Positions 45,738-57,120 of a stretch of DNA of 64,000 nucleotides are shown one piece after another (within the stretch, counting starts at the first letter, position 1; each line of letters begins with the position of its first letter). The notes under the pieces are model-generated. The model ran no database searches. It was given only the letters and a program-made list of their open reading frames with translations, and was not told the origin of the DNA. Position numbers and translations under genes: made by a program. This DNA is from Siphonodentalium dalli (lineage: Eukaryota > Mollusca > Scaphopoda > Gadilida > Siphonodentaliidae): positions 158,651,043-158,715,042 of the forward strand of contig CP136069.1 in the NCBI GenBank assembly GCA_032622095.1. Direction: 5' to 3'.

Positions 45738-46127
45738 TTAACCCTTTACCCAACAGAACGGCCCTGTGCCAATGCATTCTCTTATATATGCGAGTCGACC
45801 ATAGGTCGCCTCGCATATATAAGAGAATGCATTGGCTTAACACATTAAAAATTATAAAATTGTTAAAGAATGTAAGAAAAAATGGTAAAAAAAGATTTTT
45901 TTTAGGCCAATGCATTCTCTTATATATGCGAGGCGACCTATGGTCGACTCGCATATATAAGAGAATGCATTGGCACAGGGCATAACTGTAACTATCACAA
46001 TGTGGTCAAGGAGCCGGTTCCAATGATATCCATATTTGTATGGCTCTATTGAGACAGACCGAAGATATTTTAGGCTGTTGAAGCTTCATTTGGCCGGTTT
46101 TGGCCGGTTTGTTGGGTAAAGGGTTAA
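45738..46127 (+). mobile_element. piggyBac-like composite MITE, copy 3
   Basis: TTAA on both sides, CCCTTTACCCAACAGAACGG at the left and TGTTGGGTAAAGGG at the right. Palindromes at 45768-45836 and 45906-45974. The spacer is a few bases shorter than in copy 2; otherwise almost identical. Confidence 0.9.
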
Positions 46128-46279
46128 ACACAAATTTTACAATACATCCAGGTATGAAAATTCAATAACTAGAGTAACCCCAACATACTTTTCATTCTGA
46201 AATTTCCGTTTGTTTCATGACAAAATTGACATCAAACAATATGATTTTCTAATATATTTCCACTTTCGGTATGTTTTTG

Positions 46280-46447
46280 TTACTGAAATGGCAATCACCT
46301 GGAAAATGTTCAACCATAGGGAGTTGGAAAGCTTGATGTACCAGTTGATGCAATTGGAATTTCTTGGAATTGTGAATTTCCAGATGGGTGCAGTTGGAAA
46401 TTCAATGTTGAACATTCCCCAACAGAGACAACCTTGCCACGTCCCTG
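46280..46447. mobile_element. hAT-like repeat, right-end fragment
   Basis: Ends GCCACGTCCCTG at 46447, preceded by GGAAATTC/GGAATTTC-type repeats as in the other copies. The left boundary is unclear. Confidence 0.4.
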
Positions 46448-46963
46448 AGTCAGCACAGTCGAGTGGAATGCGTGACGTTATCGCCCACGGCGATTCGGTG
46501 AGATATATTCGTTCTCACGGTATTGCGTTTGTCCATCAATGCATCTATCAATGTTGTTCATCCGTTGGTTGTGATTGTATATATATTTCAGTAGAATAGA
46601 TTTCCCAATTAAATGACGAAAATAATATATTCCTTTATCGCAGATATATACTAATGGTGACTGAGTTCACGACACCATTACCATATATTAGCCAGGTTTA
46701 GCCCCATGTACATGTAACTTGTGTTACTATGGTATTGTTATATAGAGATGTAATTGGCGGGAAAGGCCACGTGTTCGGCACAATACTTCTAAACGGGTTG
46801 ACCGTGTATTTGTATGCGAAATGGTCACGTGAGATTCCGTTGGCAATAGTAACACACGTTATAAGTTACTGGTATGTGTGGCTAAACTTGGCTATTACCA
46901 CGGTTAATGCTTCATCGCATTAAGAAACGAAGGTCTGATTCAATATGGCGTGGTATTTTGACC

Positions 46964-46978
46964 GGGGGGGGGGGGGGG
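46964..46978. repeat. Poly-G tract
   Basis: About 14 consecutive G. Confidence 0.9.
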
Positions 46979-48616
46979 TCAGCAAGCCGGTTCACACAAC
47001 GCTTGCTGAATTTTCTCGCGGTCAAAACACACGACTACATTGATTCTGAAATAAACTCTTAATGACATTGCTGTTTTTTTCTTTTAATACCATCATTCAG
47101 TATCTATTTAACTTATATGAAATAAGCGACAGTTTCATATTACAATTTAGTTGTACTAATGACAATTATCCCGACGACAGATTCTATCCGACACTCTGCC
47201 ATACGTGGTTGATTTCCAGTCTTAAGCATCGTTAATATTCGGCGATTTCTGGGACATTAGTGTTAACTGGGCAATGACTAACGTGACGTCATACCCGGTA
47301 ATCTGGTCGCTGTGATAAGATAACGAAATTTACATACAGTATTATATCATCGACATTTTTGTGTCTGTTTTAAGCCAAAGATCAACATATGACAATGTAA
47401 TTTTTTTTAGATTTTAATAAATCATTATATATTCTCAAATGTTCTTTCCTGTCGTCTGTCCATATTCAGAGATGAATCCATCACTTTGTAAATAATAACA
47501 ACAAAAGGCTGCCCAGCTATTGCGAATCATATTCGGACCCCGACCCCGATTTTGATCCATCAGTATGGCAAGTATATCAGCTACTTTACTCAGTATGTGA
47601 TATCTACATAATGGATTGTTCGAGGAATTTGAATTCATGCCTGCATGGTCTATCCTCCACCAAGGAACAGCGTCGTTGTATAATTTAGCGGCTGAACGAC
47701 TATAAACGTCAATAAACCAACAAACATATTCTTCTGAACAGATCGATAGGTGTCCATATTGGCGGCCATTTTATGTAATTTATATTGAAAGCAAATATAA
47801 TACGATATGAAACGAAATGCACCAATAATGTCCAATATGCAAGTCAAAACAATTGCGCATCTGTTCTGCGCAGGATATAACATCGGAAACTTCATTTTTG
47901 GTTGCCATCTTGGAAACTATCTTCAATAAATAAAGGTTCTCATGGTAGCCGAATGGCATTGATCTTTGATTTAGAGCTTTGTTATTTTCTAGAGACGAAC
48001 ACGAAAAATTTACTTTTTTAGGGCAATGAATCTCGGCAGATCGTGATTTCTGTCCCCTTTGATGTTATTCGTATGTTGTTGTTTTTTTCTTTGTTTTTGG
48101 TTTTTTTGGATATCAGCTTATGTTTAAAATCAATTACAATGACAGATTTTTAATTCTGTTTAGTCAATGTGAGCAAAATCTCAAATGTTGAGACCTTTCT
48201 CCCAAAATTGCAATACAATCGGTTGTTCGGGGTCACGACAATCGTATTTTTTTATTCGTTCACCTGTACGATATGTGCCATATGCCAACACAAAAGAAAA
48301 TAGCGAGATATTTCGAGGGCTCGTCCATGCTGGGTCAACTTAATTTTTCACAAATCGGTACCGGCCTAAACGAGATACGCTCTTTGTTGTTTCACGTCGA
48401 AGAAGAGGCGGGGCCAGACTTATCTAAAAACCTATGACTTGAATAAGTCAGTATAGAAGTATGGTGAAAAATGTTCAACAACTCATCTGAATAAAGAGCA
48501 TTCGTTGTTATATATGTTCTGATAATGTATTAGAAAAAAAGTTTCTTGGAAAGTTTAAAGAAGCTAATAAATTTGTCACTTCGACAGAGTATATTCAGAA
48601 AATATATATTTCTTAT

Positions 48617-49205
48617 TTAAAGGGGTACTGTACGCCATTTTCATTAAATTTCCGGTGACAACAACGATCTAATATCGATAATATATAGAAACATAAGTAA
48701 TTTGAGTCGAAGATGTATTTTGTAAACGCTCAGGTTAATAGGCTATCTTAAAATTTAATAATTTAAAAGTTAATAATTTGATATAAATTGAATTTATGAC
48801 TGGAGCCATAAAATGGCGTCAATTAAATTACGAATTACCGTAATCAAAAACAGTAATTGAGGGATACTGGATTGTTAAACCGATCGCACACACGATCGCT
48901 TAAAATATTATGATGATACGGGGAGAACACTCAAGCCACTCACTGACTAGCGACGATACAATAACTTAAATGATTATATGGGACTAGTATGCATATAATA
49001 TAACTTTTATTTGATTCATTTGGCTGAAAACTACAAAAAATACTCGACAACGACAATTTGTATTTTTGCATTCCGGTAAATTTGTCATCCGTAACATGAC
49101 TTCGTACTCAACAGACTTTCAAATAATGGAAAAATTGTTACCTTATTCTCCGACTCGGAGACTATAGAAACCAACAACAACATTTGGCGTACAGTACCCC
49201 TTTAA
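48617..49205. mobile_element. TTAA-flanked MITE with AGGGGTACTG ends
   Basis: TTAA then AGGGGTACTGTACGCCA at the left; TGGCGTACAGTACCCCT then TTAA at the right. 17 bp perfect terminal repeats and an exact TTAA duplication. ~585 bp, no coding capacity. TTAA with an AGGG end fits Kolobok-like or piggyBac-like elements. Confidence 0.85.
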
Positions 49206-49576
49206 GTATTTCGTGTATTTATCTCTGAAAATCGCAAAAGTTATTAAGTACTGAACTATTAACATGTATATATGGATGTTCAAATTGGCACGCTGTACAC
49301 ATGCGTAATATATTGGAGAAACGGTTATTCCCCCTTGTGATTCGGGGCTTCCGCCATCTGACGATAGTTATATATAGGATACACCTATATATATTTGAAG
49401 TGTAAAATGGGTGGCCTATATATATTTGAATTATTAACTCTTTCTATACTAAATGGATTCTCCCAGCCATTTAAAAAGTGTACATTGGAAGGATCTATAG
49501 TATTCATATGGAGGGATTTTAATGTGATAAAAGCAGACGACAGATAAATAAAACTATAGAATGTGTCATACTTATT

Positions 49577-50653
49577 CAGGAAATGCTGACAGGATCCTAT
49601 ACGTATAAATACGAATCATCCCGGGGCAGATCCTCTCGATAACATACGTAGGATTTTCAGCTGGAATGGCTATCGATGTAGGATCCATCGATAAAACTTA
49701 TTACAAGATCTTCAGTTGATGCAGAAGGAAGGGTAATAACTCTCAATATAACGTACAACGATAAATAATTAATTAATATTGACGAAATAACTGATATATT
49801 TGAAAAAAAGTTTTTTTTTGTTGACAATTATTATTGACCAAATAACGCAGATATTTGAAGAAATCTTTTAACGAAATAACGGACATATTTGATGAAAAAA
49901 CTTGTCTTTAAAGAGCGTCCCCCATATTTTCGTCAGGGCACTCACCCAATAGGAGAATTTGACTTATTGTAGACAAAAGTTGGACACTTGTGGTGTGATA
50001 AATTCTTTGCTACAAATCTCTGTTATGTCATTAAATTACGTTCTATTTAGAGTTATCGTCCTTCCTTCTGCTTCAACTGAAGATCCTCTATTAAACGGAC
50101 ATGGATCATTCGAACCTCCAAATTTTGTCTGCGTAATTTTGAGGGACGGATACGATGTCGATAAATACACGAATTATTTATATGCCGGCTTAATATGCTT
50201 AGAAAAACACTTGCCAAAGTCACAGCCATTTCCAGCTGTTTTCAATTTCTCGCCAGAAGTCAGACAAAAGTTCTTTATTGCTACCAGATCAGGAATAGAA
50301 TAACACGGAACGCTCTTTACAGTTTCATGTCGTGCAAATGGCAGCTTTTCGTTTGGGACCCAACACCGTGTTCATAGTTGCATTTTTCATTACTTCAATG
50401 CGTCTTTTTGGGTTACAGAATACTGGTAGAAAGGTAGTTAAGATGTTTATCGACCTATTTCGATACCGAGAAAAATTCAAAAGCGAATAATAGTATTTGT
50501 ATTTTGAAGCGCAAACCGCCATGTGGCTTTAAGCTCTTTATCGATGGATCCCACCTCGATAACAATTTTTTGTGAAGATCCTGCGTATGTTATCGAAAGG
50601 ATATACCCCGGGATAATTCGTATATATTAGGTGGATACTGGAAGGATCAGGTG
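49577..50653. mobile_element. Element with ~75 bp inverted ends nested in family D
   Basis: Flanked by ACTTATT on both sides (49570-49576 and 50654-50660), an apparent 7-8 bp target duplication. Its ends contain CCCGGGG and CGATAACATACGTAGGAT on the left and the matching complement on the right (ATCCTGCGTATGTTATCG ... CCCCGGG). A family B MITE lies inside. Confidence 0.7.
50091..50532 (+). mobile_element. Family B MITE, full copy, innermost of a nest
   Basis: TTAA then ACGGACATGG at the left; CCATGTGGCT then TTAA at the right. Same internal order as 2405-2849. It is the youngest insertion of three nested layers. Confidence 0.8.
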
Positions 50654-51441
50654 ACTTATTGATGGAAATGTTCAGATAATAAGTTTAACAAACGGCATAT
50701 ATTATCGTTCGTTGAACTTATTATCTCAACAATTCCAATGGGATAACTACTCATCAATGGTGCTTTAATATAGAAAGGGTTAAACTTATTATCTGAACAT
50801 TTACTATGGGATAACTACTCATCAATGATGATTTAGTATATAAAGGGTTACACTAGGTCAGACAGACAAGGGACATTATTCAATATTAAGGGGAAACAGG
50901 CCTGTTTCCGGTGCATGTGTTCATTATACGCCCCTGTCAGTATATATGGATTGCAGACCGGCGTCGATCTTGATGGAAACCCTAATGTACAAAAGCACTT
51001 GACTCGTCTTGAGTAAGAATTAATAATATTCTCGCTGAGATGCAATATTTATAATACCTAATTTTTAGAACGTGGCATGAGAATAGATGCTACATTGAAT
51101 CAATTCGCTCCAGGGAATAGCATAAATCGTGTACAAAGCGACCGTGCCCATCAGAATATGCGCGATAAGAAAGCAGATGGCCGATTCTGTAAGTCATATA
51201 AACCCCCTATCTATTCACACTGCATCTGATAAGTCAAAATAATTCTCCACAATCACAAATAAATACATCGCGTTAAGTAATACATTGGTATAAGTTACGA
51301 GCGCATGCTGCGGGGAAGATGAGTTTGGATTTTGACATCACGAGGAGTGGGAGGAACAGATCTGAGTGAGTTTAAAGTATCGTTGTTGTTGAACATATAT
51401 TTATTGTTACCCACAATGTACAATATAAACTACACATAGTA

Positions 51442-51704
51442 TTAATCCTTTCTATAGTAATGGAATATACCACGCAGTTATAAAATGTATATATTGGAAT
51501 GATCTATTATTCATTTAGATGGGTGGTCAGTTTTAAAAGAAGACGACTTACAGAAAACAGATAATGCAGTAGCAGAATTATTAATATATGCATTGATGGG
51601 AACTATTCAGATAATAAGGTCACTATGGACGTTTGTTGAACTTATTATCTGAACATTCCTAAGGGAACTACTCATCAATGAGTATATAGTTTAGAAAGGG
51701 TTAA
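51442..51704. mobile_element. Family D MITE, complete
   Basis: TTAA then TCCTTTCTATAGTAATGG; TTAGAAAGGG then TTAA at the right. 263 bp, no coding capacity. The internal TTATTATCTGAACATTCC lies near the right end as in other copies. Confidence 0.8.
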
Positions 51705-51814
51705 CATGCAGATAGCTGTGGACAAGTTGCCGATCTTATTAGAGCCCCCCTCCCTTCAGCTGCTAATAAATTTATTAAGAGATTTGTTCATAAATTGCTG
51801 TTTGATGTAGCTGT

Positions 51815-52550
51815 TGTTGTGGCTGTTTAGTGTGTCTATGGTGGCTGCTGGTGTGGCTATGGTGGCTGTTGGGTGTAGCTATGGTGGCTGTTTTGGTGTG
51901 GCTATGGTGGCTGTTGGGTGTAGCTATGGTGGCTGTTTTGGTGTGGCTATGGTGGCTGTTGGGTGTGGCTATGGTGGCTGTTTGGTGTGGTATGGTGGCT
52001 GCTGGGTGTGGCTATGGTGGCTCTTGGGTGTAGCTATGGTGACTGTTTTGGTGTGGCTATGGTGGCTGTTGGGTGTGGCTATGGTGGCTGTTTGGTTTGG
52101 CTATGGTGGCTGTTGTGTGTGGCTATGGTGGCTCTTGGTGCAGCTATGGTGCCTGTTTTGGTGTGGCTATGGTGGCTGTTTGGTGTGGCTATGGTGGCTC
52201 TTGGGTGTGGCTTTGGTGGCTCTTGGGTGTGGCTATGGTGGCTCTTGTGTGTAGCTATGGTGGCTGTTTGGTGTGGCTATGGTGGCTGTTGGTGTGGCTA
52301 TGGTGGATGTTCGGTGTGGCTATGGTGGCTGTTGGGTGTGGCTATGGTGGCTGTTGGTTGTGGCTATGGTGGCTTTTGGAGTGGCTATGGTGGCTGCTTG
52401 GTGTGGCTATGGTGGCTGTTGGGTGTGGCTATGGTGACTGTTGGGTGTGGCTATGGTAGCTGTTTGGTGTGGCTATGGTGGATGTTGTGTGTGGCTATGA
52501 TGGCTGGTGGGTGTTGCTATGGTAGCTGTTTGGTGTGGCTATGGTATCGC
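51815..52550 (+). repeat. 21 bp G/T-rich minisatellite, ~35 copies
   Basis: Unit close to GGTGTGGCTATGGTGGCTGTT. Because 21 is a multiple of three and the unit lacks stops in most phases, long frames (up to 200 codons of WLWWLLGVAMVA-like repeats) stay open. I take this as a by-product. The + strand is G/T-rich with little A or C. Confidence 0.95.
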
Positions 52551-52823
52551 GTCAGTCGAGTATGATAAAAATTTGCTATAAGAATTAAAGTAAGAAATTA
52601 TTCGTGCTTTTGATATCATCCGGTGTCCGGTTCCGGTGGTCAAAATATGTCGTTATTAGTCTTTGAACAGAACTCAGACATATTTATTTAAGTCGTACAA
52701 TTGAGACAAAACTAAAACAATAAAGAGCGTGTATTGGTAATATATTCCTGCTACTCATACACAATTGCAACATTTATATAGGTGCTGATAATATATGAAG
52801 TCGAACCAGCCCAGCCAACCGGG

Positions 52824-53077
52824 TTGACCGTTTCTATAATAAATTGATTCTCCCGCCCAGTTATAACAGTCTATATTGGAATGGTCTGTTATTCATTTGG
52901 AGAGTTGTTTATCAGAGGAACTGAGCAGACGACAGACAGATGAAAAGATAACAGAAATACAGAAGAGTTACTATTCATTGGTGGAAAATGTTCAGACAAT
53001 AAATTCAACAAATGACTTATGAATTTATTATCTGAACATTTCCAAAGGGAATGAGCATTTCGCATAGAAAGGGTTAA
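52824..53077. mobile_element. Family D MITE, third copy
   Basis: TTGA then CCGTTTCTATAATAAATTG (a damaged TTAA) at the left; ATAGAAAGGG then TTAA at the right. Contains GAGCAGACGACAGACAGATG and TTATTATCTGAACATTTCC. Confidence 0.75.
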
Positions 53078-53187
53078 AGACCGTTTCACCTGCTTTGATT
53101 CGCCCACCTCACGAGATAAACTCCTCCCGATACGTATGTCCATATGTGAGGGTGTTACCCCCTGAATCCTGCATATAAGTTAAAAGA

Positions 53188-53327
53188 GGGGGTCAATACT
53201 GAATGCCAGTTAACATATAGAGGGATAATACTGAATGCCAGTTAACAGGGGCCAATACTGAATGTCAGTTAACAGGGGTCAATACTGAATGCCATTTAAC
53301 AGGGGGCATTACTGAATGCCAGTTAAG
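53188..53327. repeat. ~29 bp direct repeat, five copies
   Basis: AATACTGAATGCCAGTTAAC followed by AGGGG(T/C)C recurs five times with small changes and one longer spacer. Confidence 0.85.
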
Positions 53328-53361
53328 AAAATGTGTGATGAAGGAAATATAGTTCACATTC

Positions 53362-53467
53362 AAGAGAATGCACTGGCTTACAAGGTAAATATTGTTAGGC
53401 CAATGTATTCTCTCATATATGCGAGGCGCCCTATGAGAGACTCGCACATATAAGAGAATGCACTTGC
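53362..53467. mobile_element. Palindrome family remnant
   Basis: Half palindrome (AAGAGAATGCACTGGC) at 53371, then a full one at 53399-53467 (GCCAATGTATTCTC ... AGAGAATGCACTTGC). No outer TTAA terminus is visible. Confidence 0.65.
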
Positions 53468-53477
53468 GCAGGGTATT

Positions 53478-53590
53478 TGTAAACATTTCGCACAATGAAC
53501 TACTTTTGATAAGAATTACGAATAGCCTATACATTTTCATACAGTCCAAAAATATTTTCGCAGAATTGACTACGAGTCCGTTTGTGAGCA
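53478..53590 (-). mobile_element. Reversed fragment of the 547 bp MITE family
   Basis: In reverse it carries GACTCGTAGTCAATTCTGCG, GGACTGT, CTATTCGTAATTCTT and TTCATTGTGCGAAA, in the same order as 59280-59395. Confidence 0.55.
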
Positions 53591-53852
53591 ACTATACTGC
53601 CTTTCAAGCTTCTTGTCCCTCGCAGTGAGATGATATTGTTTTGTTTGAAATGAGTATTTCTGTACTTATTTACGTTGCTGTCAGGTCATATAGTCAGTGG
53701 TAGACAAAGCAGGCAAAGTTCGCGTGTCCGTGCATGGTTTCTCGAAAACGTGATTGTAAATAAGGATATGGTAAAAACGACAACTGATTATAAGAACACA
53801 ACTTCCAGTGACGTACGTAGTGCCCTATTGATAGTTATTATCATGAATTCCA

Positions 53853-54258
53853 GCGTGACGGAATCACCAAATTTTACGGAATTTCACTTTTCTGTGGCCT
53901 ATAAAATCTAAAATTATGACCAGTAGGGTACCGCTTAAAATAAAAAACATTGTACATACTATACAAAGTTGTTTGATTATATACAACTATATGTGTATTT
54001 AAGTATCATCTCGCTCTGGGTCAACTTGTGTCCGTGACGGAATCACCAAAAAAGTGCCATCAATATGAGGGTAGGTCCGTACTATTGAAGAACCCTGCTC
54101 ATTCAGCCAAGCTGACCTGGAAAAAGTTCCCAATTAGTAAAGTAGATACATTATACTTGCAGAAAAAAGCCGCATTGTCACACACTTATGTGTATATTAC
54201 TAGTTAATTCGGTTTGTTCGCCGTGACGGAATCACACAACGGGCGTGACGGAATCACC
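53853..54258. repeat. Four copies of CGTGACGGAATCAC
   Basis: Exact 14-mer at about 53855, 54032, 54223 and 54244. The motif is itself an interrupted palindrome (GTGA ... TCAC). Sequence between copies is not repeated. Confidence 0.85.
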
Positions 54259-55154
54259 GTGCGATTTTTTTAGGTATAGTTTTTTGTGTAACAAATGCGG
54301 ACATTGTCATAAAAACATAAAACTTGGCACAGTTGTATATTAGGTCCCACGTATTATTTTCAGATATGGGGGCAATCACGAAAATACTTTCCATGGCAAC
54401 GGTTGCTATGCGACTGTTTTTACCTTAGAAACGGGTTGTTGGTAGGGGTTAAACCGTCATTTTACTAAAATATATGTGCAAAAAGGGGATACTATGATAA
54501 TTGAGGCAGATTGTGATATGGGAAATGTGACAAAAATAACATTTCCACACATGCCCCACTATTAACCTAGAATGACCATTGAGCTGCTTGAAAATGATAT
54601 ATTGGTTCATTTGACCTTATTTGGCAAAACATGAAAATATGCGTTGACTGCGCATGCGCGCATCATTGATCCCCAGTCACACAATATCTGGTGTTTAAGA
54701 GATTGTATAGTGAGGGCAATGACCATTCCAAAATATATTCATTGGATAGTAATAATGAAATACAGAAGAAGCAATAACATTCCCCGATAACATGACAATG
54801 ATGCAAATACCCATTATCGGTATCCATGGCCGCCTTTTCGTGGAATTCATGTTATCAGTATTTAACTATGCGAGAGGTGTCAATTGGTTCGGTATATGCG
54901 TAAAATATATGTATACGCAGCCTAAGTGTCTCAGAAACAAAAACTCATTGAAATCATAGAACTTATCGCATCAAGTGTATCTTGTTTTCTTCCACTCTGA
55001 CAATTAAAGAGCATTCTGTGTTAGTCCTTTCTTGATATGGTAGCAATAAAGAGCGTTTGTAGTAGTTTTGTGCGGAAAGTTAGCTGAAACATTCCCATTG
55101 CTTCTGTTTCTGGGAGCTACGTTGGTGCAGATTAAAACAACAGAGAGCCACGCG

Positions 55155-55908
55155 CAGGGATGTGGCTAGAGGGGGGTGTGGGGGGTCTCACCCCCCCCCC
55201 CCCCCAGCAGAGAGCTATATTTTCAATAGTTGGAAATTTCATACCTGCCACAACGAAATTTCACACCAACAATAAGTTGAAAATGTTCTTGTAGTTTGAT
55301 TATAAAACAATTTATTGGGGGGAATTTATTGTTTTTGGACCAATATTTGCTTATGTTCCTATTTTTGGTCAAACTTGTAGACATAAATGGTCATCAGTTG
55401 AAGAATTTTCCAACCTGAGGGGGAGCATGAGGTTTGAAATTTCCAACACTAGGAAAGCTTCAGTTGAGGCCAGTCTAGATGCTAGGATTTGCGATTTTCT
55501 TGTATAGTTTTCAAAATTTTCTCACACCGGGCCGAACAACCATGGTCGGCCCGGTGTTTCCTGGTCTGTTGTCGGTAGCTGTGTGCATTAGTCTGGAATT
55601 AGATCACTAGTTGTTTTTTTGGGGAAATTTTCAGGTTAAAATATCTTAATGTTCTCATACTGGGAAAATAGAAGCATGGCTTATGAATATATAGGAAATT
55701 AGGCCTGAGCATGAGGAGGTACAAGGGGGGGGGGGGTGCAAATGGAATTATGCAAAAAGTTGTGTTTGTGCGATTCTGACTCAAGGGGGGGGGGTGCAAA
55801 TGGAATTATGCAAAAAGTTGTGTTGGTGTGATTCCGACTCAAGGGGGGGGGGTGCAGTTAGAAATTCCCAAGATGGACACCCCCCAGCGGAGACCCTCTA
55901 GCCACGCG
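55155..55908. mobile_element. hAT-like repeat, longest copy
   Basis: CAGGGATGTGGCTAGAGGG at the left; CCCTCTAGCCACGCG at the right, inverted with respect to each other. Contains poly-C and poly-G runs and two near-identical GGGGGGTGCAAATGGAATTA blocks. No transposase. The right end abuts a truncated paired-palindrome MITE directly. Confidence 0.65.
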
Positions 55909-56073
55909 TATCTAAGAGAATACACTGGCTTACAATTTCAAGGTAAATATTGTTAGGCCAATGTATTCTCTCATATATGCGAGGCGCCCTATGGAAAACT
56001 CTCATATATAAGAAAATACATTGGCACAGGGTTTTCGCAAAATTCCAGGAAGCTGCAGTCATGGAACGGTTAA
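55909..56073. mobile_element. Truncated TTAA paired-palindrome MITE
   Basis: Half palindrome at 55912-55930 and full palindrome at 55957-56024, then GCTGCAGTCATGGAACGG and TTAA. The left terminus has been lost at the junction with the hAT-like repeat. Confidence 0.7.
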
Positions 56074-56170
56074 AGTAGACCGGACTAAGCTGGGTGGACG
56101 AAGGTCTGGTGGTTATAATGGCATAGGAAAGTCCACAAATGAGGTTCATTTATCAACGATGTCACACACA

Positions 56171-57120
56171 CCATGTATTGAAAGCGATTTCGACCTGATG
56201 TCCCTTTTAAGTGGAAATGGCTCATTTGAAACTGCCAATATGTATATAGGTAATTTGAAAGAAGGGATAAGATAGATCGATAAAATAAAAATACGTGAAA
56301 TTCTCATATGCGGACTTCATATACTTAAAAAAAAAATGAAAAAGTGATAGCAAATAGTCCACATGTTTACAATTACTGCCATGGTAGTGAGACAACGATA
56401 TCATACACGCCATATATTGAAAGCGATTCCGACCTGATGTCCCTTTTAAGTGGAAATGGCTCATTTGAAACTGCCAATATGTATATAGGTAATTTGAAAG
56501 AAGGGATAAGATAGATCGATAAAATAAAAATACGTGAAATTCTCATATGCGGACTTCATATACTTTTAAAAAAATGAAAAAGTGATAGCAAATAGTCCAC
56601 ATGTTTAAAATTACTGCCATGGTAGTGAGACAACGATATCATACACGCCATGTATTGAATGCGATTCCGACCTGATGTCCCTTTTAAGTGGAAATGGCTC
56701 ATTTGAAACTGCCAATATGTATATAGGTAATTTGAAAGAAGGGATAAGATAGATCGATAAAATAAAAATACGTGAAATTCTCATATGCGGACTTCATATA
56801 CTTTTAAAAAAATGAAAAAGTGATAGCAAATAGTCCACATGTTTAAAATTACTGCCATGGTAGTGAGACAACGATATCATATATACACGCCATGTATTGA
56901 ATGCGATTCCGACCTGATGTCCCTTTTAAATGGAAATGGCTCATTTGAAACTGCCAATATGTATATAGGTAATTTGAAAGAAGGGATAAGATAGATCGAT
57001 AAAATAAAAATACGTTAAATTCTCATATTCGGACTTTATATACTTTTAAAAAAATGAAAAAGTGATAGCAAATAGTGTCCACATGTTTACAATTACTGCC
57101 ATGGTAGTGAGACAAACGCC
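56171..57120. repeat. Four-copy ~239 bp tandem repeat with GATA sites
   Basis: Units start at about 56171, 56410, 56648 and 56890 (CCATGTATTGAAAGCGATT, CCTGATGTCCCTTTTAAGTG, GGGATAAGATAGATCGATAA, CACATGTTTA.AATTACTGCC). Copies differ by a few per cent and by A-run length. Each unit carries one WGATAR match (AGATAG) and two further GATA cores within 20 bp. Confidence 0.93.

Larger units (their letters stand above)
49434..50851. mobile_element. Family D MITE split by nested insertions
   Basis: Left end TTAA then CTCTTTCTATACTAAATGG; right end ATAGAAAGGG then TTAA at 50780-50783, followed by a partial second right end to 50851. Its outer parts match 51442-51704 and 52824-53077 (CTCCC.GCCA.TTA, TATATTGGAA.GATCTAT, GCAGACGACAGA, then TTATTATCTGAACATT). 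The middle is occupied by the element at 49577-50653. Confidence 0.75.

Noticed and set aside
43919-45985. Repeated peptide-like frames (QCILLYMR..., YKRMHW...) at many places
   Set aside because: They are translations of the ~70 bp DNA palindrome read in both directions. They recur wherever the hairpin does and have no protein signature.
47435-47895. Two consecutive - strand frames (81 and 67 codons)
   Set aside because: No recognisable motif, no splice signals linking them, and composition typical of AT-rich intergenic DNA.
51814-52565. 200-codon frame rich in Trp, Leu and Val
   Set aside because: Created by a 21 bp tandem repeat without stops; no conserved domain or splice context.
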